The notes beneath the pieces are model-generated. The model did not search any database. It was not told the origin of the DNA and saw nothing but the letters and a program-made list of their open reading frames with translations. Below, piece after piece: positions 8,745 through 17,561 of a stretch of DNA of 64,000 nt. Position 1 is the first letter of the stretch. Every line of letters begins with the position of its first letter. The position numbers and the translations under genes were made by a program. This DNA is from DUTS01 sp050951605 (lineage in GTDB: Bacteria > Bacillota > Peptococcia > DRI-13 > DTU073), in the NCBI GenBank assembly GCA_050951605.1, contig JBMNJJ010000009.1:434001-498000 (forward strand). The letters are read 5' to 3'.

Positions 8745-9644
8745 ATGAAAAAAGCATCTTTGTTTGTACTTATCCTATTTTTGAACATCTCTCTGTTTGG
8801 TTGTGTAAATGTGGAAAAACCGCAACAAGCGAAGGACGGTGATGTGGCGGAAGTCACGAGTTTGGTTGAGGATTTCGGCAGCAAACTGCAAACAGTTTCA
8901 CTTCTAGCTCCGGAGGATATAGTGAAAAAGAGTATCCAAGAGAATTATGGTGATTTTATATCCCCGGAACTTCTTGCAGAATGGTTACGCAATCCTCAAA
9001 ATGCGCCAGGGAGGTTGACTTCAAGTCCATGGCCGGAGCGTATAGAGATTTTAGCTATTAAGAAATTAGCAGAGCAGAAGTATGAAGTTAAAGGTGAAAT
9101 TATTGAAATAACGAGTATGGAGGAAGAGAGCGGTGGGGTTGCAGCGAAAAGGTCAATCACTTTAGTAGTGGAGAAAATCGAAAATCGCTGGTATATTAAT
9201 GCTGTTACACTCGGCGGGTACGAGGATAGTGATGCAATTGTGTACAGAAATACAGAATATGGTTTTAGTTTTTCCTTACCGGAAAGTTGGCAAGACTATA
9301 CGATTATAACTGAGCAATGGAAGGGGCTCGCTTTAGAAGGTTCACAAGGTGATGAAACTGTGGAAACCGGTCCCCTGATTCTGATTAGACATCCTCAATG
9401 GACTTCGGAAGACTCGCGACAGGATATTCCTATTATGGTTTTTACGCTTAATCAGTGGAACTTGCTGCAGCAGGAAAAATTCCATATCGGGGCAGCACCT
9501 ATGGGACCTAAAGAACTAGGTCGTAATGAACAATATGTCTTTGCCCTCCCGGCACGTTATAATTATGCCTTCCCGACAGGATACGAAGAAGTGGAAAATA
9601 TTTTAGAAGGCAATCCTCTTCAGATAGCACATAACATTATTTAG
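8745..9644 (+). CDS. Lipoprotein of unknown function, with a possible PsbP/Mog1-like C-terminal domain
   Basis: 299 residues. A lipoprotein signal peptide (MKKASLFVLILFLNISLFGC) carries the lipobox LFGC with the lipidated Cys20, so the protein should be anchored on the outer face of the membrane. Residues ~55-160 look like an NTF2/DUF4878-type alpha+beta domain (IRYINAV-like ending ENRWYINAVTLGG). Residues ~167 onward begin EYGFSFSLPESW, typical of PsbP-like domains in Firmicutes lipoproteins. AGGAGG precedes the ATG. The 3' end overlaps the end of a converging gene remnant by 8 bp. No pathway is indicated by its neighbours. Confidence 0.75.
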   Translation: MKKASLFVLILFLNISLFGCVNVEKPQQAKDGDVAEVTSLVEDFGSKLQTVSLLAPEDIVKKSIQENYGDFISPELLAEWLRNPQNAPGRLTSSPWPERIEILAIKKLAEQKYEVKGEIIEITSMEEESGGVAAKRSITLVVEKIENRWYINAVTLGGYEDSDAIVYRNTEYGFSFSLPESWQDYTIITEQWKGLALEGSQGDETVETGPLILIRHPQWTSEDSRQDIPIMVFTLNQWNLLQQEKFHIGAAPMGPKELGRNEQYVFALPARYNYAFPTGYEEVENILEGNPLQIAHNII

Positions 9645-9838
9645 CCATACCCAGAATTACACCTGATATAAAAGGAATTAACCAAATAAACCAGACAAAA
9701 ATACTAAATTTGTGAAAATTAAATTTTGCTTTTTCATCATGCTTATTAAAACAAGCGTTGCCCAAAGTGCATGAAAAAGCATTAAAAGTATTGCGAGTAA
9801 ACCCGTTATGCCATGGAAATTTAATTTGAAATGCGATG
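9637..9838 (-). pseudogene. HsmA-family membrane protein remnant (frameshifted, 5' truncated)
   Basis: The minus strand codes HFKLNFHGITGLLAILLMLF and then HALWATLVLI in one frame (about 9838 to 9748). It continues in another frame with HDEKAKFNFHKFS and FVWFIWLIPFISGVILGMAK to a TAA at 9637-9639. Together they match my memory of the C-terminal half of the small HsmA-family membrane proteins (histidine-rich loop, then NFHKFSIxVWxIWLIP). One base appears missing near 9741-9747, and I see no continuous N-terminal half upstream. This fills the roughly 300-bp gap between the lipoprotein and the HAD gene. Family assignment is moderately confident. Confidence 0.65.
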
Positions 9839-9952
9839 AAGATGAAACACTTCATATGACAGACATGGCATAAAATTAATTTCGGAAATAGATGTACTCG
9901 TCGGGAAAGCGAAATCGTTTTGCTATTATCCCCGGGGGAGAGGAGTTTATTT

Positions 9953-10645
9953 ATGAAAGGTGAAATAGTAAAAAGTTGGAAGGTAAAAGGGGCTATTTTT
10001 GATTTAGATGGTACACTTATCGATTCTCTGGGGGTGTGGAAAAATCTGGACAAGGACTTTCTTAAAAAAAGAGGGTTTACGGTTCCCCAGGATATAGATC
10101 AGGTTGTGAAAAACTTGAGTTTTCAGGATGCGGCAGTGTATTTCAAAGAAAAATTCCACCTTTCCCAAACTATTGCAGAAATAATGGAAGAGTGGAATAG
10201 GATGGTTTTTGACGAATATGCGTTTTGTATTGGGTTGAAGCCGGGAGTCAGGGAATACCTGATATATCTTGAAACACAGGGCATAAAGATAGGGCTGGCA
10301 ACAAGCAACACCAGAAAGCTGACAGAAGTTGTTCTTAGAAATAACGGTGTATATGACTATTTTGAGGTGATCAAAACGGGGGATGAGGTGGAAAGAGATA
10401 AAAACTTCCCCGATATTTATTTGCTCTGTGCGCAAGGATTACAGTTAGAACCTGGGCAATGTGTTGTGTTTGAGGATATCCTGCCGGGGATATTAAGTGC
10501 TAAGACTGCCGGAATGAAGACGGTAAGGGTTTATGATCAGTACTCAAAACATGAATGGGAAGAAATTAAAATGAATGCCGATTTATATATTTCAAGTTTT
10601 GAAGAATTAACAGAAAGAGGGATAACCGGAGTTTGTCAAAAATAA
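9953..10645 (+). CDS. HAD superfamily hydrolase, beta-phosphoglucomutase-like
   Basis: 230 residues with the classic HAD motifs: I, FDLDGTLIDS (nucleophile and acid-base Asp); II, LATSNT; III, a basic region around RDKNFPDIYLLC; IV, VFEDILPGILSAKTAGMKTV. An alpha-helical cap between motifs I and II places it with the phosphoglucomutase / phosphoglycolate phosphatase-like subgroup, acting on small phosphorylated metabolites. ATG 9953 is preceded by GGGGGAGAGGAG and is preferred over a TTG further upstream. It converges on splB with only 12 bp between stops. The natural substrate is unknown. Confidence 0.88.
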   Translation: MKGEIVKSWKVKGAIFDLDGTLIDSLGVWKNLDKDFLKKRGFTVPQDIDQVVKNLSFQDAAVYFKEKFHLSQTIAEIMEEWNRMVFDEYAFCIGLKPGVREYLIYLETQGIKIGLATSNTRKLTEVVLRNNGVYDYFEVIKTGDEVERDKNFPDIYLLCAQGLQLEPGQCVVFEDILPGILSAKTAGMKTVRVYDQYSKHEWEEIKMNADLYISSFEELTERGITGVCQK

Positions 10646-10657
10646 TTTTACTAGGAA

Positions 10658-11695
10658 TTAGACAAAGTATTCAATTTCTGCCTCGGGGAGATATTCATCT
10701 GTTAATTGCAGAAAGAAGGCTTTTAATTCCTTCATTTCTTCCGGTGGGTAGATGTATTTGCCATATCCGAACTGACCGTATTTATATTTACGTTTGCTTT
10801 CTTCCAGTGGTAATTTAGTTTGGGGAAAGACTTTCAGGATGTGGGATTTGGCTCTAGGGGTAAAGCGATGTGTAATAAATTCAAGGGAAAGTTTTTTCGG
10901 AGACCGGTTCTCTGAAATAGTTGGGGTTAGTAATTCCTTTAATAAAATAAACAGTTTAGTATATTCGTCTTGCCAGTTCTCGAACTTAAAGAGAGGGGCA
11001 ATGATAAACCCCAACGGATACCCGGCTTGTAAAACTTTTCTGGCCGCTAAGATTCTTTCTCGAGCAGAAGGTGTCCCATGCTCGAACCTTTTTATTATTT
11101 CTTCACAATTCAGGCTAAATCGGAATTTTGTATGACCATGATGATTAGCGTCCAAAAGGCTCTCTACTTCGGTAAATTTAGTCACAAAGCGAAAGCGCCC
11201 TTGAGGTTGCTTTCCAAAGAAATTAATTGTTTTCTTTAAGCTACCGGTGTATTTTTCAACCGGTAAAGGATCTGAGGTGGCAGCTCCTTCAAAAACTGTT
11301 ATTTCCGGTAAGCGTTTTTTGATGATATCTTGAGTTAATTCTAGTATTTCAGCAATATTTACATAAATCCGTACGTATGGCTTGGGTCCTAATGTTGTTG
11401 CTAAATAACAATATTCGCACATGCCAGGACAACTTGTTGCCAGTGGTAACTGATAGTGTGCAGATGGTTTACAGGTTTGAAAGGTTTTACTGCGTCTGAC
11501 TCCTATGACCAGTGTTTTTTTAGCTTTTTGATATAATTCAACGGGCGTATTTCCGGTTATTCCGGTTACTCTATTATGTGAAGTTGTTGCTTGTACCGGA
11601 ATATTTATCTGTCGAAAATAGTCTACCAAATTCTTGCCTAAAGGGTAATCTAGGGCCTGAGGTTCATAAAATACTTGGTGTGGCACAAAGGTCAT
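10658..11695 (-). CDS. splB: Spore photoproduct lyase
   Basis: A radical-SAM DNA repair enzyme of 345 residues that reverses 5-thyminyl-5,6-dihydrothymine in germinating spores. The cluster motif reads SCPGMCEYCYL, a CxxxCxxC with cysteines at 89, 93 and 96 from the preferred start. The following ATTLGPKPYVRIYVN and the C-terminal FGYGKYIYPPE are typical of SPL. ATG 11695 has GAGGTG six bases upstream. The in-frame GTG at 11704 overlaps that ribosome site, so I reject it. No splA-like regulator is adjacent. The gene is divergent from the duplicated-module ORF and converges on the HAD gene. Confidence 0.93.
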   Translation of the reverse strand: MTFVPHQVFYEPQALDYPLGKNLVDYFRQINIPVQATTSHNRVTGITGNTPVELYQKAKKTLVIGVRRSKTFQTCKPSAHYQLPLATSCPGMCEYCYLATTLGPKPYVRIYVNIAEILELTQDIIKKRLPEITVFEGAATSDPLPVEKYTGSLKKTINFFGKQPQGRFRFVTKFTEVESLLDANHHGHTKFRFSLNCEEIIKRFEHGTPSARERILAARKVLQAGYPLGFIIAPLFKFENWQDEYTKLFILLKELLTPTISENRSPKKLSLEFITHRFTPRAKSHILKVFPQTKLPLEESKRKYKYGQFGYGKYIYPPEEMKELKAFFLQLTDEYLPEAEIEYFV

Positions 11696-11916
11696 TTTTC
11701 TCACCTCTCACTCTAGGTTGCCCAGAAGAACCTTCAATATAAGTGATTTAATATTAAAAAGGAGAGGACATTTATGGAATCCTTCATATTTTGTAGCAAC
11801 AGTTAGCGAAAAATACTGAAGAACAAATAAGACAATAATCATGTGAGGTTCACATTTATAACAGCAGATTTTGAGGAAAATAAAATGTTAAAACATTTAC
11901 ATGGATATTTTTAGTA

Positions 11917-12180
11917 ATGATTAATTATGAGTTGTTGATAAAAGTGATACGTTATAAAGGTAGTTATTCCGGTAGTAGAGAGATGGAAATAAAAGACGAC
12001 TGGGTTTATATAACAGGTTTTGAGCGGGAAAATGAAGTGTATGGTTTAGTTGTTTTTGATGAGCATGGCAAGGAAATATTTAAGACTTCTGAGCGTATGA
12101 TCTCTGCTTCATTAGCCGGAGATTTGCTTGTCTATAAAACGGCAGAAAGCCAGAAGAATTATGCAGTAAGGTTACCATAG
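11917..12180 (+). pseudogene. Paralog of the 3846 protein tail, probably a gene remnant
   Basis: An 87-residue frame whose last ~46 residues (GLVVFDEHGKEIFKTSER onward) duplicate the C-terminus of the gene at 3846. The first half, with KDDWVYITGFERENEVYG, extends the module upstream and looks like part of a longer strand-rich protein. There is no ribosome-binding site before ATG 11917 and no signal peptide. A good site (AAAAAGGAGAGGAC) does occur at about 11757-11770, followed by a 10-codon frame (11774-11806) that stops early. Its surroundings resemble those of the 3846 gene (ATTAAAAAGGAG). I read this as the decayed second copy. It could instead be a short expressed gene. Confidence 0.5.
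12043..12180 (+). repeat. 138-bp direct repeat, copy 2
   Basis: Same-orientation partner of 3981-4118, with the same length and frame and differing at scattered positions. The segment between the copies carries the regulator, transporter, amidohydrolase, lipoprotein, HAD and splB genes, so recombination between copies would remove all of them. Confidence 0.9.
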
Positions 12181-12206
12181 TAATAGAAACTTGATTTAAG
12201 AAAAGA

Positions 12207-12250
12207 AAAAAGGAGTGTCGCGAAGTTTAAACTTCAGCAACACTCCTTTT
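12207..12250. terminator. Bidirectional terminator between the repeat gene and the cold-shock gene
   Basis: AAAAGGAGTGT and ACACTCCTTTT pair around an inner perfect palindrome, GAAGTTTAAACTTC. The T-run on one side and the A-run on the other let it serve both converging genes. Confidence 0.85.
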
Positions 12251-12264
12251 AATAGTTTCTTAAT

Positions 12265-12468
12265 TTAGTTATTACAGCGAATAACATTTTCAGCTTGTGG
12301 TCCGCGATTGCCTTCGACTACGTCAAAGGTTACTTCTTCACCTTCGTCAAGAGTTTTGAATCCGTCGCCTTGAATTGCGGAGAAATGAACAAAAACATCT
12401 CCACCTTCATCTGATTCAATGAAACCAAAACCTTTTTCTGCATTAAACCATTTAACTTTACCCTGCAT
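12265..12468 (-). CDS. Cold-shock protein, CspA family
   Basis: A 67-residue single cold-shock domain, a normal family length. The RNA-binding motifs are present: RNP1 as KGFGFIE and RNP2 as VFVHFSAI, with the start MQGKVKWFNAEKGFGF typical of CspA/B/C/D. It binds single-stranded RNA and DNA and melts mRNA structure. AGGAGG lies just upstream of the ATG on the minus strand. The gene stands alone with its own promoter and terminator, as usual for csp genes. Which csp paralog it is cannot be told. Confidence 0.97.
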   Translation of the reverse strand: MQGKVKWFNAEKGFGFIESDEGGDVFVHFSAIQGDGFKTLDEGEEVTFDVVEGNRGPQAENVIRCNN

Positions 12469-12617
12469 TTTAAAACCTCCTTTACCATTAGACTGATCAA
12501 AAAGTCACATTCGAATACCCTTTGACCATTAATTTAAAAAAGAGGTCAAAACAGGTGTATCTTTGAAACTCTTTAACACGTGCTGTTTATAATAACATAG
12601 TTTGATAATAATGTAAA
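12469..12617 (-). promoter_or_regulatory. Promoter and long 5' leader of the cold-shock gene
   Basis: On the minus strand TTTACA (12617-12612), a 17-nt spacer and TATTAT (12594-12589) form a good sigma-A promoter. Transcription should begin near 12582, leaving a leader of about 110 nt. Long structured leaders are the known temperature-responsive feature of csp mRNAs. Folding was not computed. Confidence 0.7.
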
Positions 12618-12695
12618 GAAGTTACCTTTTTTTAAACAGATTTCAGTGATTAGAAAGAAATTCTCCTGGCAAGGATAAGGTCGGGGGGATTTTTT

Positions 12696-14432
12696 ATGCG
12701 TAAAAGAATTATTATAACTATGTTTTTTTTCGTTAGTTTACTGTTTTTAGTTGCCGGACGAGTTTTTTATTTGCAAGTTGTTAATGGTTCTCATTCCGGT
12801 CGGGAATTAGCACAAAAAGCTTTAAAGTTTCGCAGTCAATACTTGTCGGCAGAGGAATATTATCGGGGTGAAATTTTAGATAGGAATATGTTTTCTCTTA
12901 CTGATAGTGGTATTAGACCGACCTTAGTCGCTTTTCCGGGAAGTATTAAAAACATAGATGAGACTTGTGAAAAACTAGAGGCTATTTTAGAAATTCCGGC
13001 GCAAGAAAGTGAAGCCAATATACGCAGAAGTCGGGAAAATTATGGTCGCCGCACTCCTTTAATTTTAAAAGTTAATTTAACTTCAGAAGAAGTAAAAAAG
13101 TATCAAGCCAATAAGATTCCGGGTCTCACCGTTATTCCGATAAAGACCAGGTATGGACCTAATTCTGTAGCCAAACATGTCGTAGGTTATGTAAATAGTA
13201 TTAATGCGCAAAAGTGGCAAGAGTTTACTCAGACTAAAAAAACTGTGGAAACGAATAGTTTTTTAGCGACAGCTTATCGCTTAACGGATAAAATTGGTGT
13301 GGCTGGTTTGGAAGGTAAGTATGAGGAAATATTAAAAGGTTCGCAACCGGAAAACAGAATTATTGGTTTTACTGATGCTAATGGTAAGCTTTTAGAGGGA
13401 TTAGGGTATAAAATAAAAAAAGAACAAGCTGATGTTTGGCGTAATCATTTAATTTTGACTGTAGATAGACATTATCAAGAAATCGTAGAAAGGGTCATGG
13501 ATGAAGAGATTGTTCGAGGTGCCGTAGTGGTAATTGATATTCCTACCGGTGATGTTTTAGCTTTAGCCAGTAGACCTAATTTTGATCAGAATCAGGTGGA
13601 AAAATATTTAAGCGGAGTCGATGAACTTCTTGATCGTACGAATAGAGTTGCTTTTTATCCCGGTTCTGTTTTTAAAATGGTGGCGGCGGCAGGAGTGTTG
13701 GAAGAAAATTTAGTTCAAACGGGCGAAAAATTTATTTGTACGGGAACCTATATTTTCCCTGATGATACAGAGATTAATTGTTTACGTGAACATGGGGAGA
13801 TAACTTTAAAGGAAGCAATTGAAAAGTCATGCAATACTACTTTTATTCAACTAGGTTTGAGATTAGGAAGTAGTAAGTTTTTGCATTATGCTAAGAAATT
13901 AGGTTTTGAGATTAAGGTCAATAATCAGTCACCGCCAGCCTTGTTAGGGAATGCTTCACTAGGACAACAAGGGGTTTTGGTTAGTCCTCTACAGATAGCT
14001 AATTTGTATGCGACAATAGGCAGGGGGGGGCTTTATTGTCCTTGGCGTCTTGTGGCTCAAATTCGCAATTATCAAGGGGATATAATTCAAGAATTTCAGC
14101 CTGCAATTCCTAGACAAGTTTTAAAACCGGCCACATGTGCTTTTTTAAAAGATGCTCTAACCGAAGCAACTCGTGTGGGAACCGGTCAACAAGCTTGGTT
14201 AGAAGGAAAAGGAACAGCAGGTAAAACAGGGACGGCCCAGGCTAATGAAGCAGGTAAGGTTATTGCTTGGTTTGCCGGTTTTACTCCCCTGGAAAATCCA
14301 CGTTTAGCGATTGCGGTAATGGTGGAAGAGAAAAAAAATGATTCTAGAGGGGATTTAAGAGGTGGAGAGGTAGCGGCTCCGGTATTTAAAGAAATAGCTA
14401 AGGAGATTTTTAAATTGACCGAGGACAGTTAG
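12696..14432 (+). CDS. Class B penicillin-binding protein (peptidoglycan transpeptidase)
   Basis: 578 residues. One N-terminal membrane anchor (RIIITMFFFVSLLFLVAGRV) is followed by the pedestal region beginning YYRGEILDRN, and then the transpeptidase domain. Active-site motifs are intact: SxxK as SVFK at 324-327, SxN as SCN at 378-380, and KTGT at 510-513. It cross-links peptidoglycan outside the membrane, as PBP2/FtsI/SpoVD-type proteins do. There is no C-terminal PASTA domain, which argues against SpoVD/PBP2X. GGGGG precedes the ATG. It is monocistronic by context. The precise role (elongation, division or sporulation) is not decidable from this context. Confidence 0.9.
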   Translation: MRKRIIITMFFFVSLLFLVAGRVFYLQVVNGSHSGRELAQKALKFRSQYLSAEEYYRGEILDRNMFSLTDSGIRPTLVAFPGSIKNIDETCEKLEAILEIPAQESEANIRRSRENYGRRTPLILKVNLTSEEVKKYQANKIPGLTVIPIKTRYGPNSVAKHVVGYVNSINAQKWQEFTQTKKTVETNSFLATAYRLTDKIGVAGLEGKYEEILKGSQPENRIIGFTDANGKLLEGLGYKIKKEQADVWRNHLILTVDRHYQEIVERVMDEEIVRGAVVVIDIPTGDVLALASRPNFDQNQVEKYLSGVDELLDRTNRVAFYPGSVFKMVAAAGVLEENLVQTGEKFICTGTYIFPDDTEINCLREHGEITLKEAIEKSCNTTFIQLGLRLGSSKFLHYAKKLGFEIKVNNQSPPALLGNASLGQQGVLVSPLQIANLYATIGRGGLYCPWRLVAQIRNYQGDIIQEFQPAIPRQVLKPATCAFLKDALTEATRVGTGQQAWLEGKGTAGKTGTAQANEAGKVIAWFAGFTPLENPRLAIAVMVEEKKNDSRGDLRGGEVAAPVFKEIAKEIFKLTEDS

Positions 14433-14631
14433 TTAAGCAAGATATTTTTTTCATTACGGCAATATTTTTAATTTATTGTTTAATAAAAATGAAATATGGT
14501 GTAAAATAGTATTATTAATTTAAAACAGATGGACAAGTAGAGAAGTTAAAATTATTTCTTGGAGGCGAATAGTCGGTGTAGAGGAAATAGTTAAACAGTA
14601 ATAAAATTTCTTAAATTAGGAGTGAAAGAGA

Positions 14632-15993
14632 ATGAACACGAGTACCTTTAAGGGTGGAATTCATTTGCCTGGGTATAAGGAAGGTACGCAAGGATTACCG
14701 ATAGTTCCGGCAAGTATTCCTGATAAAGTTTATCTTCCAATTTCGCAGCATATCGGAGCACCTTGTACTCCTCTTGTGGAGGTAGGAGATGAGGTAAAAA
14801 AAGGGCAAAAGATTGCTGCTGGAAAAGGTTTTGTAACTGCTCCTATTCATGCCAGTGTTAGTGGTCAGGTTGTAGCTATAGAAAAAAGGCAGCATCCCGG
14901 TGGGAATTTTGTCGATTGTCTTGTCCTTAAAAATGATGGGCAGGAAGAATGGGCTGAGACGGTAAAACCGAATCTTCACCCAGGAGATTTAAGTGCAGAA
15001 GAAATAAGAAATATTATTTTTGAAGCAGGGATTGTTGGCTTAGGAGGAGCGACATTCCCAACCCATGTTAAATATGCTCCTGTGGAGGGGAAGAAGGCTG
15101 ATTATATTATCTTAAATGGCGTAGAATGTGAACCTTACATTACTGCTGACCATCGCTTAATGTTGGAAAAAGCAGAACGTATTGTAGCAGGATTGCGTTA
15201 TATTTTAAAGGCTACTAATTGTGAACAAGGGGTTATTGCGATTGAAGAGAATAAGCCTGATGCCATTGCTCTTTTAAAAAAAGTGGTGGCTTCTGATAAG
15301 CATATTCGGGTCCAAGCTTTACAAGAAAAATATCCGCAAGGTTCAGAAAAACAATTGATTTATGCCTGTACGCAAAGGGAGGTTCCCGTAGGAGGATTAC
15401 CCCTTGACGTAGGGGTGATTGTTAATAATGTAGGCACGGCGGTAGCGATAGCTGATGCTGTTGAATTAGGAACTCCGCTTATTGAACGTGTGGTTACTTT
15501 AAGTGGTAATGGAATTAAAAATCCGGCTAATTATTTAGTAAGAATTGGTACGCTTTTCAGTCATTTAATTGAAGAAAGTGGCGGCTATACCGGTGAAATT
15601 GAGAAAATAATTGCCGGTGGTTTAATGATGGGGAAAGCTGTTTTTACTGCAGATATTCCTGTGATTAAAGGTAGTTCAGGGATAGTCGTACTTAAAAAAA
15701 CTAAGCCAAAAGATGTTAGAGAATATAATTGTGTTCGTTGTGGGAAATGTATTGAAGCTTGTCCTCTTTTTCTAGAACCGACGACGATTGTTAAATTAGC
15801 TAAACGAGGTTTGTGGGAAGAAGCGGCTCAAAATAATGTGATGAGTTGTATTGAATGTGGTTCTTGTGTTTATGTTTGTCCGGCACACATTCCTCTGGTT
15901 CAATATACACGGCGGGCAAAGCAAGCGATTAATGTGGCTAAAGCCAAAGCCAAAGCTAAGGCTAAAGCTAAAAGTGAGGGAGGTAAAAAATGA
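14632..15993 (+). CDS. rnfC: Rnf complex subunit C (electron-input subunit, 4Fe-4S)
   Basis: 453 residues, the soluble NADH/ferredoxin-side subunit of the ion-pumping ferredoxin:NAD+ oxidoreductase. The N-terminal barrel-sandwich region (GGIHLPGYKEGT) and the Rossmann-like NADH/FMN region (GIVGLGGATFPTHVKY, NGVECEPY) are typical. Two 4Fe-4S motifs, CVRCGKCIEAC (from C367) and CIECGSCVYVC (from C406), are complete. The C-terminus is a repetitive AKAKAKAKAKAK tail. It is the first gene of rnfCDGEAB, and its TGA overlaps the rnfD ATG. Upstream, 14433-14631 holds an AT-rich probable promoter region and no gene I can support. Confidence 0.96.
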   Translation: MNTSTFKGGIHLPGYKEGTQGLPIVPASIPDKVYLPISQHIGAPCTPLVEVGDEVKKGQKIAAGKGFVTAPIHASVSGQVVAIEKRQHPGGNFVDCLVLKNDGQEEWAETVKPNLHPGDLSAEEIRNIIFEAGIVGLGGATFPTHVKYAPVEGKKADYIILNGVECEPYITADHRLMLEKAERIVAGLRYILKATNCEQGVIAIEENKPDAIALLKKVVASDKHIRVQALQEKYPQGSEKQLIYACTQREVPVGGLPLDVGVIVNNVGTAVAIADAVELGTPLIERVVTLSGNGIKNPANYLVRIGTLFSHLIEESGGYTGEIEKIIAGGLMMGKAVFTADIPVIKGSSGIVVLKKTKPKDVREYNCVRCGKCIEACPLFLEPTTIVKLAKRGLWEEAAQNNVMSCIECGSCVYVCPAHIPLVQYTRRAKQAINVAKAKAKAKAKAKSEGGKK

Positions 15994-16952
15994 TGAACAA
16001 TCAGGATAATTTATTAATCGTTTCTTCCTCGCCACATCTTCATAGCGATAATAGTGTTTCCACGGCGATGCGGGATGTTCTTATTGCTCTTACACCTGCC
16101 TTAATTGCTTCTTTATATTTTTTCCGTTTTGCTGCAGCTAAAGTTATTTTGACTTGTGTTTTTGTGGCGGTGATAAGTGAAGTTATTGCTCAAAAAATTA
16201 TGAAGAAAGAAGTAACTGTTGACGATTACAGTGCGGTAGTTACCGGCTTGTTACTTGCTTTTTGTCTTCCGGCGACCATTCCTTGGTGGATGGCGGCTGT
16301 TGGTGCAGTAGTAGCTATTATTATTGGAAAACAGTTGTTTGGTGGTCTCGGTAATAATATTTTTAACCCCGCCTTAGTAGGAAGGGCTGTTCTTTTAGCG
16401 TCTTGGCCTGTAGCGATGACGAACTGGGTAAATCCTCTTGATGGGGTAACAACTGCTACTCCTTTAGGGATGCTTAAAGAAGGAACAGCTGCGCAACTTC
16501 CGTCTTTAGGTCAATTATTTATTGGTAATGTAGGAGGGAGTTTAGGTGAAACGTGTGCTTTAGCCTTACTTCTCGGGGCCATATATTTGTTATATAAAGG
16601 TCATATCGATTGGCGAATTCCTTTTTCTTATCTAGGTACTGTTTTTGTTTTGACGGCAATTATTGGTGTTTTTAAAGGGGAAGGGCTTTGGTATCCACTT
16701 TATCATCTTTTGGCCGGTGGTTTAATTTTAGGTGCCTTTTTTATGGCTACTGATTGGGTTACCAGTCCGTTGACGAAAAAAGGTAAATTTATTTTTGGAC
16801 TCGGTTGTGGTCTTTTAACGGTGGTTATTCGCTTACAAGGTGGTTATCCGGAAGGTGTTTGTTATTCCATTTTATTGATGAATATGGTCACTCCTCTTAT
16901 TGATCGTTATACTAAACCTCGTGTGTTTGGAGGTGTAAGTAAAAATGCGTAA
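15990..16952 (+). CDS. rnfD: Rnf complex subunit D (integral membrane, covalent flavin)
   Basis: 320 residues with about nine or ten membrane segments, the NqrB/RnfD family. It carries covalently bound FMN on a threonine in the conserved S/TGAT-like site, seen here as DGVTTATPLG near residue 155. It forms part of the ion-translocating membrane core. GGGAGG precedes the ATG, and the start overlaps rnfC by four bases. The end overlaps rnfG by eight bases, so the three subunits are tightly coupled. Attachment of the flavin would need ApbE, whose gene downstream appears broken. Confidence 0.95.
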   Translation: MMNNQDNLLIVSSSPHLHSDNSVSTAMRDVLIALTPALIASLYFFRFAAAKVILTCVFVAVISEVIAQKIMKKEVTVDDYSAVVTGLLLAFCLPATIPWWMAAVGAVVAIIIGKQLFGGLGNNIFNPALVGRAVLLASWPVAMTNWVNPLDGVTTATPLGMLKEGTAAQLPSLGQLFIGNVGGSLGETCALALLLGAIYLLYKGHIDWRIPFSYLGTVFVLTAIIGVFKGEGLWYPLYHLLAGGLILGAFFMATDWVTSPLTKKGKFIFGLGCGLLTVVIRLQGGYPEGVCYSILLMNMVTPLIDRYTKPRVFGGVSKNA

Positions 16953-17520
16953 AGCGTTGAAATTAGGGCTGTTTTTATGTATTGTTGCTGGTATTGCAGG
17001 TTTTGCCATTTCTTATGTGAATGACCTTACTCAGCCCTTGATTGAGCAACAGATGGAAGCTAAAAAGTTAAATAGTTTTCAGGAGGTTTATTCTGGTATA
17101 GAGGAAGTTAAAGATGAAAGTAATCAATATTTAAACAGTAATACTGACCCTGTGCTTACGGAAGTGCATGTTGTTTATCAAGATAATATTCCTAAAGGTG
17201 TTATTTATATGGTTGAGCCTTCTGGATATAATGGAAAAATTCAGTTGTTAGTAGGCATTGATATTGCAGATAAGAAAATTACTGCGATTAAAATTTTAAG
17301 TCAGTCGGAGACACCTGGTCTTGGTTCTCAAGCAAAGGAAAGTTTCTTTAGGGATCGTTTTCAAGGGAAAAGCACGGTAAATCCGCTGGAAGTTGTGACT
17401 AAAGAGCCCGTAGGAGAAAATCAAGTGTTAGCTATAACTTCGGCGACGATTACTTCTAAGGCTGTAACTAGTGGTGTTAATGTAGCCCGACAACATTTTT
17501 TAGATAATTTCGGAGGGTAA
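16945..17520 (+). CDS. rnfG: Rnf complex subunit G (membrane-anchored, covalent FMN)
   Basis: 191 residues: one N-terminal membrane helix (LGLFLCIVAGIAGFAISYV) followed by an extracytoplasmic FMN-binding domain. The flavinylation site is recognisable as AITSATITSKAVT, with the acceptor threonine in the SATxT motif about twenty residues from the C-terminus. GYNGKIQLLVGID and SETPGLGSQAKE are characteristic of the NqrC/RnfG fold. It passes electrons between cluster-bearing subunits. Its frame overlaps rnfD by eight bases and is intact. Function depends on ApbE. Confidence 0.95.
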   Translation: MRKALKLGLFLCIVAGIAGFAISYVNDLTQPLIEQQMEAKKLNSFQEVYSGIEEVKDESNQYLNSNTDPVLTEVHVVYQDNIPKGVIYMVEPSGYNGKIQLLVGIDIADKKITAIKILSQSETPGLGSQAKESFFRDRFQGKSTVNPLEVVTKEPVGENQVLAITSATITSKAVTSGVNVARQHFLDNFGG

Positions 17521-17561
17521 GTTTAATATGTTATTTTGGAAAGAGGAGGTAAATTGCGGCG

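Noticed and set aside
10004..10435. 143-residue minus-strand frame opposite the HAD gene
   Set aside because: No ribosome site and no domain-like sequence, and it is wholly antisense to a clear HAD hydrolase; a shadow frame.
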